This document shows positions 44,646 through 53,616 of a stretch of DNA of 64,000 nt, piece by piece. The position numbers and the translations under genes are program-made. Position 1 is the first letter of the stretch, and each line of letters starts with the position of its first letter. The notes under the pieces were generated by a model that was given only the letters and a program-made list of their open reading frames with translations, had not been told where the DNA came from and searched no databases. The stretch lies in contig CP070825.1 in assembly GCA_020344415.1 (NCBI GenBank), positions 839,306-903,305 on the forward strand, in the 5' to 3' direction. This stretch comes from Candidatus Aminicenantota bacterium (GTDB lineage Bacteria; Acidobacteriota; Aminicenantia; Aminicenantales; Aminicenantaceae).

Positions 44646-46346
44646 TTATTTATTGAGTTCCCACCAGTGGCTGGAGAATCCTTTACGCCTGACGTTTGTG
44701 GCACAGTGAACTTCTCCTGACCATTCATGGTATTGACGGGCGTCCAGAAAGTGGAGCTCTAAAGGCAGCCCTGAAAGAAGTTTCCGCATTTCCTCTATTA
44801 GCTGATCCTTACCATCTATTAAAGGCCCGCAGGGATCAACAATGAAGATATGTCCATTAAGGATGGTCGAATTCACCATATTGGGAATGATAGCCGCTCC
44901 GTATTTATCAAAAAACGAAGGAATCCTTATAAAATCTTCTTCCCTCAGGCCCAGCTCCTTTTTAAGAAGATCAATATTTGGCTCGATTCGATCTCTTTGT
45001 AAAAATTTATTATGTTTTATCAAATCCTTGTTATTATAGAGGTTTGATATGGTTGTTTTTTCCTTGTAAATATCGAGCATTCGTGTGCTACCGTATTCTT
45101 CTTTAACCCATTTTTGCAAAAGTGCAATCATTTTTTCTGTATCAACAACCAGAACTTTATAGGGGTTCTCGGGATTTCCGCTGGGCAGGAAGGATATCAT
45201 CTCATCTACATGCTTAATCAGAAGCCAGCCAGTATCAAGGCGTAAAGCCGGCGCTTGTACCTTTTGAGCCTCTAGCATTGCCACTATTTCCGGGTTTAGC
45301 GAGGCCTCTTTTGGTCCGTTTGGATTATATCCGTAATATATTCGACCCATGGGATACTTGGGTAAAGGGGGTGTAACTTCTAAGTTTCCATACCAATCCA
45401 GCCAGCCATTGCCGCTCCTTCCTTTTCCATATTCTTCTCGGAATGTTCCCACTTGAATCCAGCCAAAGTCAGGACCCAGAAGTGTATCCCTGGCAAAATT
45501 ATCCAGAGATTTACTCCTGTTTGCCTTAAGGACTACATTCATACTATGGCCAGGCATCTCGGAATATCCGATTTCCATAGTATCCTGGAGCCATATGTGG
45601 TAGGGAAGATAGGGGTCGCCTGCCGGAACAATGAACAGCTCGGCTCCAGATTTAGGTACTAGTTCTTTCAGGCTTTTAATAAATTCATCATTCCTTCCTG
45701 GAAAATCTCGAACGTATAGAGTTTTTCCCTTATTAAGGTTTGAGAGCAGGACAAAAGGAGCAACCTTAAGTTTCACGGTATCGGATATAGCTTTTCCAGT
45801 TATGTTTTTAATGGATAGAGTAACTTCTACTTCCCCATCCCAGTTTCTGTTCGCATAGGAATTTGCTTCAATCCTCAACTCGAGTTCTCTCTGAGCCAAC
45901 AATGCAGGATTAATGTTTGCATCATTCATCAAATCTATGGATTTATAGCTCTTATTTGTTACCTTCAGAAAGATGCGAACTCGACTGATAGAGTCTTCAT
46001 CCACAGAGATAGTGATTTGGGAATCTTGCGGTAAATCGGGAATCCTCTTAACCTTAAGGACAGATAGGTCCTTGAGGTCTTTAGTCCCGTTTATCACATC
46101 ATCCGCATGGTCCGGAGTATGTGTATTTTGATCGCTGTCGTTATTATTGAAAAAGATGGCTCCCCGTGTCGAGGTCCACTGGTTTTTTCCTGAATGGTCG
46201 GTTATAAAATCCACCTTACCGTCGCGATTCACATCTGCAGCGATCTGTACCTTTATTGCGGAACGCAAATTCGGATTTGAAAAGGAATAGAATAATAATG
46301 GCAATAAAACAACAGCAAGAAATAGACTTTTTTTATTTTTTCTCAT
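44646..46346 (-). CDS. Secreted protein-arginine deiminase (PAD family)
   Basis: A 566-residue exported protein with a hydrophobic signal segment (SLFLAVVLLPLLFYSFS). The N-terminal part has Ca-binding-like acidic loops (ADVNRDGKVDF, NNNDSDQNTHTPDHADD) and beta domains (about 100-210). The C-terminal region matches the PAD catalytic propeller with the full catalytic set: Asp in WLQDTME (near 255), His and Asp in KHVDEM (near 378 and 380) and Cys in GEVHCATN (near 548). PADs convert peptidyl arginine to citrulline, in animals in a calcium-dependent way. This resembles the animal/cyanobacterial type rather than the agmatine-deiminase-like Porphyromonas enzyme. ATG 46346 has an AAGGA site; the frame continues to 46382. 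Confidence 0.85.
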   Translation of the reverse strand: MRKNKKSLFLAVVLLPLLFYSFSNPNLRSAIKVQIAADVNRDGKVDFITDHSGKNQWTSTRGAIFFNNNDSDQNTHTPDHADDVINGTKDLKDLSVLKVKRIPDLPQDSQITISVDEDSISRVRIFLKVTNKSYKSIDLMNDANINPALLAQRELELRIEANSYANRNWDGEVEVTLSIKNITGKAISDTVKLKVAPFVLLSNLNKGKTLYVRDFPGRNDEFIKSLKELVPKSGAELFIVPAGDPYLPYHIWLQDTMEIGYSEMPGHSMNVVLKANRSKSLDNFARDTLLGPDFGWIQVGTFREEYGKGRSGNGWLDWYGNLEVTPPLPKYPMGRIYYGYNPNGPKEASLNPEIVAMLEAQKVQAPALRLDTGWLLIKHVDEMISFLPSGNPENPYKVLVVDTEKMIALLQKWVKEEYGSTRMLDIYKEKTTISNLYNNKDLIKHNKFLQRDRIEPNIDLLKKELGLREEDFIRIPSFFDKYGAAIIPNMVNSTILNGHIFIVDPCGPLIDGKDQLIEEMRKLLSGLPLELHFLDARQYHEWSGEVHCATNVRRKGFSSHWWELNK

Positions 46347-46669
46347 TTTCAGCCGGTCCTTATTTTTTTCAACGTATATCACAGTAAAAATACGCAGTCA
46401 ATTCCCTTTTGTACTGGCAAAAACCTGCCAGTTTAGCTATCAATTGTAAAGTCAAAAAAATCTGCAAAATATTATCAGAAAAGCACCGTGGGAAGTGGAC
46501 ATAAAAAAAATATCCCTGCCGGTGAAGTTCTTTTGCCTTTTGGGAAAATTTCTGATACATATAAACTCGACGCAGAGAAAAAATTTCGATTTGAGGCTTT
46601 ATTTCTGCAGCGCTTCGAGTTGGTTGCAACCGCTTCTGCCGATGATACCTATTAAATTTAGAGGTAAAA

Positions 46670-48187
46670 ATGGAAATTAACTTCAAAAACAGAGATATAA
46701 TCTCAATCACTGATTTTTGTAAAGAAGAAATTCTCTATTTATGTAAACAAGCAAAGGAGATGCATGATTTAGAGAAAAACAATGAAAGAGATGGCTTGTC
46801 AAATGAACTGAAGAACAAGGCTTTAGCATATATGTTCTATGAGCCCAGTACAAGGACCAAGACAAGTTTTATTACCGCGATGCGGCAATTGGGCGGCAGT
46901 TGGGACGGATTTTCGGGCATTGAGGGTACATCTGTGATGAAAAAGGAAACAATAAGAGATACTGTGATGATGATGGAAGCTAATCATTTTGATGTAATTG
47001 TCATGAGACATCCCCTGGGGGGCTCATTGCAATGGGCTGCTGATGTGGCTTTGATTCCTGTTATCAATGGGGGTGACGGGGAGAATGAACATCCAACTCA
47101 ATCGCTGCTTGATATTTTTACATTATATCTCTTATCTGATGAAAACCTGGATGGGATAAGCATTGGCTTTGGAGGAGATTTATCTCACGGAAGAACAATA
47201 AGATCCTTAAGTCTTGCCTTGTCTTGTTTCAAAGATATTACGATAAGATGGGCTGCTGAAGATTTTCTTGGAATGCCTGAAGATTTGGTAGAGCTTATGA
47301 AATCAAGAGAAGTCGGTGTTATTAGAGAGAAGAGTGTCGAGGATGTAATTTCCAATGTTCAATTTTATTATATGACAAGACCACAATTAGAACGAATGGA
47401 AGGCATAACTCAGAAAGATGTGATGGAAATGATGAAAAAGTACAGGATTGACCTGAATAAAGTTAAAGAATCTAATGTGAAATTAATGCATCCTCTTCCT
47501 GTGAACAGTGAAATTGCAGAAATTGATTATGAAGTATATTTTGATGGGTCTCAGGCATTCTTCCAACAGGCTGAAAATGGTATTTTTCTCAGAAAAGCAC
47601 TATTACATGAGATGTTGAAAGGTGTGGAAAGCGTTCAATTCAGCGGGAAATTAAACCATCTTCTTGAATACGGCAACAATAGACTGAAGAGAATAATAAA
47701 AGAAAACGTAAAAGAAAAAAGAAGATTTATTGATAATATTACAAATGGAACTGTCGTTGATCATTTATTGCCTGGAACAGAGCAAGAGATAGTTGCTGAA
47801 CTGGATTTAATGGATAGAGGCAGTAGCGCTATTCCTGCGCATCTTCCCAAATCTGGAAAATCTTTTCTAAAAACCGATTTACGTGAACTTAACGAGAGAG
47901 AATTAAAAAAGATAACTTTAATATCTCCTGAGGCTACTATTAATTATATTAAAGATGGAAAAGTAGCGGATAAATTTGTTTATCTTTTATGCAAGAATAT
48001 AAACTGTGTGACACGAGTTGTTAATGAGGATATTCCTCCTAAATTCTACGATGATACTGGAACAATAAGATGCAGATACTGCAGAAAGTCTTATTCAATA
48101 ACAAGCGAGAAAGTCTCACAAAAAGAGAAAGAGGAGTTCATAAACTTACTTCCCGAGGGCATAGAACAGATAAAATTTCATGCTTAA
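46670..48187 (+). CDS. pyrB: Fused aspartate carbamoyltransferase catalytic-regulatory protein (PyrBI)
   Basis: A 505-residue protein for the first committed step of pyrimidine synthesis. Residues 1-320 are the ATCase catalytic chain: EPSTRTKTSF binds carbamoyl phosphate near residue 58, NGGDGENEHPTQSLLDIFT near 141, then DLSHGRT and MHPLPVNSEI. From about 337 a PyrI-like regulatory chain follows: NGTVVDHLLPGTEQEI for nucleotide binding, then a zinc domain with Cys pairs in CKNINC and CRYC. PyrB and PyrI are usually separate; fusions are known in Thermotoga and Treponema. AGAGGTAAAA precedes the ATG. pyrE lies downstream. Confidence 0.93.
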   Translation: MEINFKNRDIISITDFCKEEILYLCKQAKEMHDLEKNNERDGLSNELKNKALAYMFYEPSTRTKTSFITAMRQLGGSWDGFSGIEGTSVMKKETIRDTVMMMEANHFDVIVMRHPLGGSLQWAADVALIPVINGGDGENEHPTQSLLDIFTLYLLSDENLDGISIGFGGDLSHGRTIRSLSLALSCFKDITIRWAAEDFLGMPEDLVELMKSREVGVIREKSVEDVISNVQFYYMTRPQLERMEGITQKDVMEMMKKYRIDLNKVKESNVKLMHPLPVNSEIAEIDYEVYFDGSQAFFQQAENGIFLRKALLHEMLKGVESVQFSGKLNHLLEYGNNRLKRIIKENVKEKRRFIDNITNGTVVDHLLPGTEQEIVAELDLMDRGSSAIPAHLPKSGKSFLKTDLRELNERELKKITLISPEATINYIKDGKVADKFVYLLCKNINCVTRVVNEDIPPKFYDDTGTIRCRYCRKSYSITSEKVSQKEKEEFINLLPEGIEQIKFHA

Positions 48188-48577
48188 GTCTCGACAATAA
48201 GAAAGCAATATTATATGTTCTTGAGTGACAATGACTAATAGAAGAACAGTCTTTGAAATTGGCAAAGCAATACACGGAAATGACTTCGCTCCCTTCAGAT
48301 TTTTAACGCCATTCCCTCATCGTCCCTCTCGGCGCCTGCGTAACTCCGCAAGACAGCCTTCTTCCTCCGGCCCAGATGTCTGTGTCCCAAAACATTCCAG
48401 CCGATTGTCAAAGCGGTGCTCAAACATACTCAGCGGCCGATTTCATCGGCTTCCCTCGATGGACGATTCGGAAAGGCTAAATCTTCAAGGTCGCTTCCTC
48501 CATTTCCATGTATTTTGTCCATATAATTTGGATAGGAGCCATTTATACTAATGAAAGGGGGAAGGAGGTTATTTTTG
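48188..48577. other. Intergenic region with an unusual GC-rich block
   Basis: Between pyrBI and pyrE, about 48290-48480 is markedly richer in G+C than the flanks (CCCTCTCGGCGCCTGCG, CAGCGGCCGATTTCATCGGC). The frame over it has a basic, low-order translation unlike a protein. CGGCCGATTTCATCGGC-like short hairpins are visible. It may be an inserted repeat or a structured leader before pyrE; I do not recognise it. Confidence 0.4.
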
Positions 48578-49261
48578 ATGAGAGCATTTAATCAGGAAGA
48601 GTATAATAAATTCCTTATCGAGAATGATGTAATTGGCTTTTTCGATGAGCCAATAACATTAAAATCAGGAAGAATTTCTAATTGGTATGCTAACTGCAGA
48701 AATTTACTGGATAGAGTTGGAGTGATAGATAAAGTGACCGATTTTGTTCTTGCTTTTGCAGATGAAAAAAGCATCTCAGCTGATTATTTTTACGGAGTTC
48801 CTGAAGGTGCCACAAAATTAGCAGTTATTTTGAATTATAAAAAAGGAAAGTTGGATGATAATGAAGATCAGGCATTGGTTATTGGAAGAGGAAAGCCCAA
48901 AGAGCACGGAAACCCTAAAGATAAATATTTTATTGGACCTGCAAGAGAAGGAGATAAGGTTGTTGTTCTTGAGGATGTCACTACAACAGGAGGATCTTTG
49001 ATTGATACAGTAAAACACCTGCAGGAATCAAATATCGAGGTTGTTGGAGCAATCGGATTGGTCAACAGGATGGAAAAGAGGGATGATGGGAAGAGTGTTG
49101 AGAACATTATTAATGAGTTGGATGTACCTTATTTTGCTATGGGAAATTCAATAGACCTCCTTCCAATGGCAAGAGATGCTTCAAATCCTTCTGCTTCTGT
49201 TTTGGAAGAGGTTGAGAAATATTTTGATCGATATGGTATTGAGTCCTTGAAACTAAGGTGA
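48578..49261 (+). CDS. pyrE: Orotate phosphoribosyltransferase
   Basis: Catalyses orotate plus PRPP to OMP, the fifth step of UMP synthesis. The 227-residue protein begins MRAFNQEEYNKFLIENDVIG. It has the orotate-binding segment ITLKSGRISNWYANCRNLL near residue 25, FYGVPEGATKLAVIL near 68 and the PRPP loop VVVLEDVTTTGGSLIDTV near 128. The ATG at 48578 has a consensus AAGGAGGT ribosome site; the frame extends nine codons upstream without one. It lies in the same direction as pyrBI, 390 bases on. Confidence 0.93.
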   Translation: MRAFNQEEYNKFLIENDVIGFFDEPITLKSGRISNWYANCRNLLDRVGVIDKVTDFVLAFADEKSISADYFYGVPEGATKLAVILNYKKGKLDDNEDQALVIGRGKPKEHGNPKDKYFIGPAREGDKVVVLEDVTTTGGSLIDTVKHLQESNIEVVGAIGLVNRMEKRDDGKSVENIINELDVPYFAMGNSIDLLPMARDASNPSASVLEEVEKYFDRYGIESLKLR

Positions 49262-49377
49262 ATCAAATATAACCAAAAAATAGGATATACTTTTAATCCT
49301 CCTCGTACTATTGGCGGTCCAGCTCTTCAACATTTTTTCTTTCTGATGCTTCATCAATTGGAATATAATATTAAGTC

Positions 49378-50406
49378 ATGAAAAAGGTAAACATCATTCT
49401 CGTGGGATTTGGAAGGGTAGGGAAGGCGTTTTTTCAGGTTGTCCATGAAAAGACAGCGTTTTGTCAGGAACGTTATGGGTTGGACCTAAGGTTATATTCC
49501 ATATGTGAAATAGATGGCGCTCTTTTTTCGCCTGATCCTCTGGATGCAAGTCATATTTTAGAGAGGTTTCCCTCTCTATCTTTGATGAGGGAAAACCCTT
49601 ACTGGAAGGAAGGACTTCATCTTCGAGATCTCCTGAGCTCAATCGAGCCTGGAGTGCTGGTGGAGTGCACTCCTTCTAACATCAGGAGCGGCGAACCCGG
49701 TCTCAACCATCTCCGACAGGCTCTGGATGGCGGATGGCATGTTGTCACGGCTAGCACGGGACCTTTGGTTGTCGATTTTCGAGGTTTAAGAGAAAAGGCG
49801 AAAGAGCATGGTGTTAAATTGAAATTCAGTGGGGCAACCGCTGCAGCCCTCCCGGCATTGGATATGGCTCTCTATTCTCTGGCCGGGGCTGAGGTTTATC
49901 GGATTGAGGGAATTCTCAATGGTACAACGAACTATATCTTGACAAGGATGAAAGAAGGCATGGACTATAAGCAGGCCTTGGAAGAGGCTCAGTCAAAAGG
50001 AATTGCGGAACCTGATCCATCCCTCGATGTAGAGGGCTGGGACACTGCTTCAAAAATTCTACTGATAACCAATGCGGCTCTGGACGCGGACTTTACTCTG
50101 GATGATATAAAGGTGGAAGGGATAACTGCTATTCCCACTTATCTTCTCGTGCAAGGGAAAGAGGAGGGCAAAGCCCTGAAATTATTGGGGAGATTCTCCA
50201 AAGAAGAAAAGACGCCTCTAGAAGTATCCTTAAAGGTCATAGAACGCTCGCATCCTCTTTATGGCGTGAATGGGGCGGACAAAGGTATCACTTTCACTAC
50301 CGATACAATGCATTCTGTGACTGTGACAGGAGGTAAGTCAGATCCAAGAGGAGCAGGAGCAGCCTTATTGAAAGATATAATTAACATATACCGAAAGAAT
50401 CTTTGA
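49378..50406 (+). CDS. hom: Homoserine dehydrogenase
   Basis: NAD(P)-dependent reduction of aspartate semialdehyde to homoserine, feeding threonine and methionine. The 342-residue protein has the Rossmann motif IILVGFGRVGKAF at the N-terminus. The catalytic-domain signatures are KLKFSGATAAALPALDMAL, EGILNGTTNYILTRM near residue 179 and DPSLDVEGWDTASKILLITN near 220. It has no C-terminal ACT domain, so threonine feedback through that domain is not expected. TATAAT lies just upstream (about 49364) without a clear -35. Threonine synthase is encoded at 42448. Confidence 0.93.
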   Translation: MKKVNIILVGFGRVGKAFFQVVHEKTAFCQERYGLDLRLYSICEIDGALFSPDPLDASHILERFPSLSLMRENPYWKEGLHLRDLLSSIEPGVLVECTPSNIRSGEPGLNHLRQALDGGWHVVTASTGPLVVDFRGLREKAKEHGVKLKFSGATAAALPALDMALYSLAGAEVYRIEGILNGTTNYILTRMKEGMDYKQALEEAQSKGIAEPDPSLDVEGWDTASKILLITNAALDADFTLDDIKVEGITAIPTYLLVQGKEEGKALKLLGRFSKEEKTPLEVSLKVIERSHPLYGVNGADKGITFTTDTMHSVTVTGGKSDPRGAGAALLKDIINIYRKNL

Positions 50407-50429
50407 CACAAAGTGTGGCATAGCGCGGT

Positions 50430-50522
50430 GGGGTCAGGCTTTAATAAGTTTCATAACTTGCTGAGCATTTGGAATCTGTCGATGTACTTCTTTACTTATG
50501 AAACTTATGAAAGCCTGACCCC
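50430..50522. mobile_element. Gene-less inverted-repeat element, GGGGTCAGG family (copy D)
   Basis: Only 93 bases: GGGGTCAGGCTTTAATAAG at the left, AACTTATGAAAGCCTGACCCC-type right end, short interior unlike copies B and C. It lies between hom and tRNA-Ser. Confidence 0.78.
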
Positions 50523-50594
50523 AATTGACCGCAGACCTTTTTTTTGATAACTTAAAAAATCCGCCTTTGAATTTTCTGTCTTTGAAGCCGAAGC

Positions 50595-50686
<92 letters not shown>

Positions 50687-50740
50687 CGAAGATATTAAAT
50701 TTCAAGAAGCAAGCAAGCGTTCAAGATACGAGGAGAAGCA

Positions 50741-51946
50741 ATGGATACAAAAGATTTTGTGGTCTTGGAGGACTTATACGGAGCCCAAAATTATCATCCT
50801 TTGGATGTTGTTATTAGCAAGGCCAAGGGAATATGGGTATGGGATGTCGAAGGCAAGAAATACCTCGATTTCTTGAGTGCCTATTCAGCAGTCAATCAGG
50901 GACATTGTCATCCTCGAATCGTCAAGGCCCTAGAGAATCAAGTTAAAAAGCTGACTCTTACATCGCGGGCATTCCGCAACGATCAGTGGCCCTTATTGGC
51001 CAAAGAGCTTTGTGAATTCTGCGGTTATGAGATGGTACTTCCTATGAATTCAGGGGCTGAGGCTATAGAGACCGCGATTAAGGCAGCTCGAAAGTGGGCC
51101 TATCAGGAGAAGGGGATTCCCCAGGATAGAGCAGAAATAATTGCGTGCACCAACAACTTTCACGGTCGGACCGTGACCATTGTGAGCTTCTCCACCGAGC
51201 CCTTATACAGAAAAGATTTTGGACCCTTTACACCGGGATTCGTGATTGTTCCTTTCGGTGATATCAATGCCCTTGAGGCAGCAATCAATCCGAATACGGC
51301 TGCTTTCCTGGTTGAGCCAGTTCAAGCAGAGGCAGGTATTTTAATCCCTCCTGAAGGCTACCTGAGAGATACCAAAGAACTCTGTGAGAAACATAATGTT
51401 TTGTTTATCGCCGATGAAATCCAGACTGGTCTGGGCCGTACAGGAAAGCTCTTTGGTTGCGACCATGAAAATGTGAAGCCGGAGCTTGTTGTTATCGGCA
51501 AATCTCTGGGCGGAGGTGTTTATCCCATTTCTGCCGTGCTCTCTCCGAGGCAGGTCTTGGGTTTATTCAAGCCCGGAGAGCATGGGTCCACTTTTGGAGC
51601 TAACCCTTTGGCTTGTGCAGTGGCTCGTGAATCTCTTCATGTTATCCAGAATGAGAAATTGATCGAGAATTCAGCTGAACAGGGAAAATATTTCTTAGAT
51701 AAGTTAAAAACAATTAAAAGTAGACATATTAAAGAAATCAGAGGAAAGGGATTATTGATAGGGATAGAGTTGAATCCAGAGGCAGGCGGTGCCCGTCGTT
51801 TTTGTGAAGAGTTAATGAATGAAGGACTTCTCTGCAAGGAAACTCATGAGAATGTCATCCGTTTTGCCCCTCCCTTGATTATCACGCAGAAAGATCTCAA
51901 TTGGGCCTTCAAGCGAGTCAAAGAAGTCTTTAAAAGAGCCGAATAA
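50741..51946 (+). CDS. rocD: Ornithine aminotransferase
   Basis: A class III PLP aminotransferase converting ornithine and 2-oxoglutarate to glutamate semialdehyde and glutamate. The 401-residue protein has YLDFLSAYSAVNQGHCHPRI near residue 42, PMNSGAEAIETAIK near 105, NNFHGRTVTIVSFS near 136, FIADEIQTGLGRTGKLF near 223 with the PLP-contact Asp, and VVIGKSLGGGVYPISAVL near 252 with the Schiff-base Lys. These are closer to RocD than to acetylornithine aminotransferase. AGGAG precedes the ATG. An element of the RAYT family lies directly downstream. Confidence 0.92.
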   Translation: MDTKDFVVLEDLYGAQNYHPLDVVISKAKGIWVWDVEGKKYLDFLSAYSAVNQGHCHPRIVKALENQVKKLTLTSRAFRNDQWPLLAKELCEFCGYEMVLPMNSGAEAIETAIKAARKWAYQEKGIPQDRAEIIACTNNFHGRTVTIVSFSTEPLYRKDFGPFTPGFVIVPFGDINALEAAINPNTAAFLVEPVQAEAGILIPPEGYLRDTKELCEKHNVLFIADEIQTGLGRTGKLFGCDHENVKPELVVIGKSLGGGVYPISAVLSPRQVLGLFKPGEHGSTFGANPLACAVARESLHVIQNEKLIENSAEQGKYFLDKLKTIKSRHIKEIRGKGLLIGIELNPEAGGARRFCEELMNEGLLCKETHENVIRFAPPLIITQKDLNWAFKRVKEVFKRAE

Positions 51947-51953
51947 TAGAATC

Positions 51954-52085
51954 AGGGTCAGGTCTACACTTTTAACTTATTTCCTTTAAAGATGCTCAAA
52001 TCTCCATTATTAGAAGAATCGTTTAGATAACAGGCTGATTGCTTAACTAGGACTGGAAATAAGTTAAAAGTGTAGACCTGACCCC
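51954..52085. mobile_element. Gene-less element sharing the RAYT element ends (copy G)
   Basis: The ends begin AGGGTCAGGTCTACACTT and pair over 30 bases, the first 24 identical to the terminal repeats of the RAYT element at 33418-34465. The interior is about 70 bases with no ORF. It is best read as a non-autonomous derivative mobilisable by that transposase. Confidence 0.85.
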
Positions 52086-52176
52086 AATTCTCTTTGGTTG
52101 AAAAAAAATGATAAGTCTTTTATTATTTAAATTGATCATGATAAAGATAAATATATCCAAACAAAGAGGTATGACG

Positions 52177-53337
52177 ATGAGAAAATATGTATTCATCCTT
52201 TTTTTCTGTCTTGTTTTTACAGCAAGCTGTGTAGTCTATATCCCCTATTCTGAGGAAGGAGTTCCGCCCCCGGTCGAGGAAGAATACTATGAGGATTATG
52301 AAGGTCCCCTTGATGTATCCTACTTTTATAACCACCTTGATCCTTATGGGATTTGGGCTTATCACCCTCCCTACGGTTATGTCTGGATTCCAGAGGCCGT
52401 GAGTTACAGATGGCGTCCGTATACATATGGACAATGGGTGTGGTCGGATTATGGCTGGACATGGATGTCGAATTATAGATGGGGCTGGATTCCATTTCAT
52501 TATGGCCGCTGGGGCTGGGATCGAGGACTGGGCTGGTTTTGGGTGCCTGATACGGTCTGGGGTCCTGCTTGGGTAACGTGGCGCAGGGGAGATATGCATA
52601 TAGGATGGGCTCCTCTTCCACCTGAAGCGGTCTTTGTAGCAGGGATTGGAGTTGAGCATCCTCCTTTCACTTTTCCTTCCTCATATTGGATTTTTGTAGA
52701 GTGGCGTTATTTTATGGATCCCTATGTCCGCCGCTATGTCTTGCCGTATGAACGCAACGTGACAGTAATTAATTACACAGTCATTCGAACAAATATCTAT
52801 GTCCGTGATGAAAGAGTCGTAAATGGAGGAATCGATATCGATTATGTAAGAAGATACAGCAGGAGAAGAATCTCAAAATACCAGCTAAAGGATGCTAAAA
52901 GGCCAGGAGCTTCAAAGATTAGAGTTGACCAACTGGAGGTCTATCGACCTTCCATAAAAAAGAGTCAAGTCGCAAAGCCCAAAACAGCTTTAAATAAAGC
53001 CGATGCTCGAAGTCGAATATCCAGAGCGAAAATAAAAAAGTTAGAAGAAGAGGCATCTCCGCCTCCTGGCAAGCGGCGCCTCAGGGATGTTCAGAGACAA
53101 GAAATAAAGGTTCTGGAGCAGAGTCAGGAAAAAGAAGAAAATGCACTCAAACGGAAAATGGTGAGACAAAAGGACGCTGTCAAGAGTACTTCTGAGAAAA
53201 AGAGGGTAGAGAAGGAATACACAGAAAAAATAGTCAAGCTTAAGAAGAGCCATGCCGAGGAAAAAGCCAAAATCGAGAAAAGGCACGAAGAGGAAAAAAA
53301 GAAAGTAGAGAAAAAGAAAGTCAAGAAAAAGAAATAA
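52177..53337 (+). CDS. YXWGXW-repeat lipoprotein with charged coiled-coil tail
   Basis: A 386-residue protein. A lipoprotein signal (FILFFCLVFTASC) places it on the cell envelope. Residues 60-180 are rich in Trp, Tyr and Gly with repeated YGxWxW-like units (YTYGQWVWSDYGWTW, YGRWGWDRGLGWFWV), as in DUF6600-type proteins. The last 130 residues are extremely Lys/Glu-rich and probably a long coiled coil. ATG 52177 is seven bases after AGAGG; the frame runs upstream to 52108. Function unknown; an envelope structural or stress role is a guess. Confidence 0.78.
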   Translation: MRKYVFILFFCLVFTASCVVYIPYSEEGVPPPVEEEYYEDYEGPLDVSYFYNHLDPYGIWAYHPPYGYVWIPEAVSYRWRPYTYGQWVWSDYGWTWMSNYRWGWIPFHYGRWGWDRGLGWFWVPDTVWGPAWVTWRRGDMHIGWAPLPPEAVFVAGIGVEHPPFTFPSSYWIFVEWRYFMDPYVRRYVLPYERNVTVINYTVIRTNIYVRDERVVNGGIDIDYVRRYSRRRISKYQLKDAKRPGASKIRVDQLEVYRPSIKKSQVAKPKTALNKADARSRISRAKIKKLEEEASPPPGKRRLRDVQRQEIKVLEQSQEKEENALKRKMVRQKDAVKSTSEKKRVEKEYTEKIVKLKKSHAEEKAKIEKRHEEEKKKVEKKKVKKKK

Positions 53338-53350
53338 ATAAAGTTAATAA

Positions 53351-53600
53351 CTATCGGCTAATACTATTCTCAATCTCTTTTATGAGCTTTTTTATATCTT
53401 CCTGTTTATTGTTTAATTGAAGAGAAGCTCTCAGGACTTCTAGCGCCTTCGCTCGTTCACCAGTTTTATATTAGCTGTAGCCCGGGGAGTTCAAGAGGTT
53501 GACATCACTGTTGTATATCTTGTTTCCCTCAAGTAAATTTTCTATAGCTTGAGAGTACATTCCCCCATATAGGTTTGTCCTTTTATTAAATAATAGCTTG
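53351..53600 (-). pseudogene. C-terminal remnant of a TPR protein
   Basis: The minus frame reads NLYGGMYSQAIENLLEGNK, then NLLNSPGYS, one TAA, then YKTGERAKALEVLRASLQLN and a helical end IKKLIKEIENSISR before the final stop at 53351-53353. This is a typical C-terminal TPR pair broken by one in-frame stop and lacking the rest of the gene. No start or ribosome site is visible. It is likely a decaying fragment. Confidence 0.6.
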
Positions 53601-53616
53601 TGCGTTGTCAAATAGC

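Noticed and set aside
44441..44728. Minus-strand frame with GGIRTHDPDNSE motif
   Set aside because: This is the well-known false ORF produced by the antisense of a class II tRNA-Ser gene and its T arm.
46369..46710. 113-aa minus-strand frame upstream of pyrBI
   Set aside because: Low-complexity, no ribosome site; it overlaps the pyrBI start and the PAD leader.
48225..48551. 108-aa frame before pyrE
   Set aside because: The composition is unlike a protein and it lies on a GC-rich, hairpin-containing block; no ribosome site or homologous motif.
52123..52659. Minus-strand frames rich in Pro/His opposite the YXWGXW gene
   Set aside because: They are antisense shadows of the Trp/Tyr/Gly-rich coding sequence.
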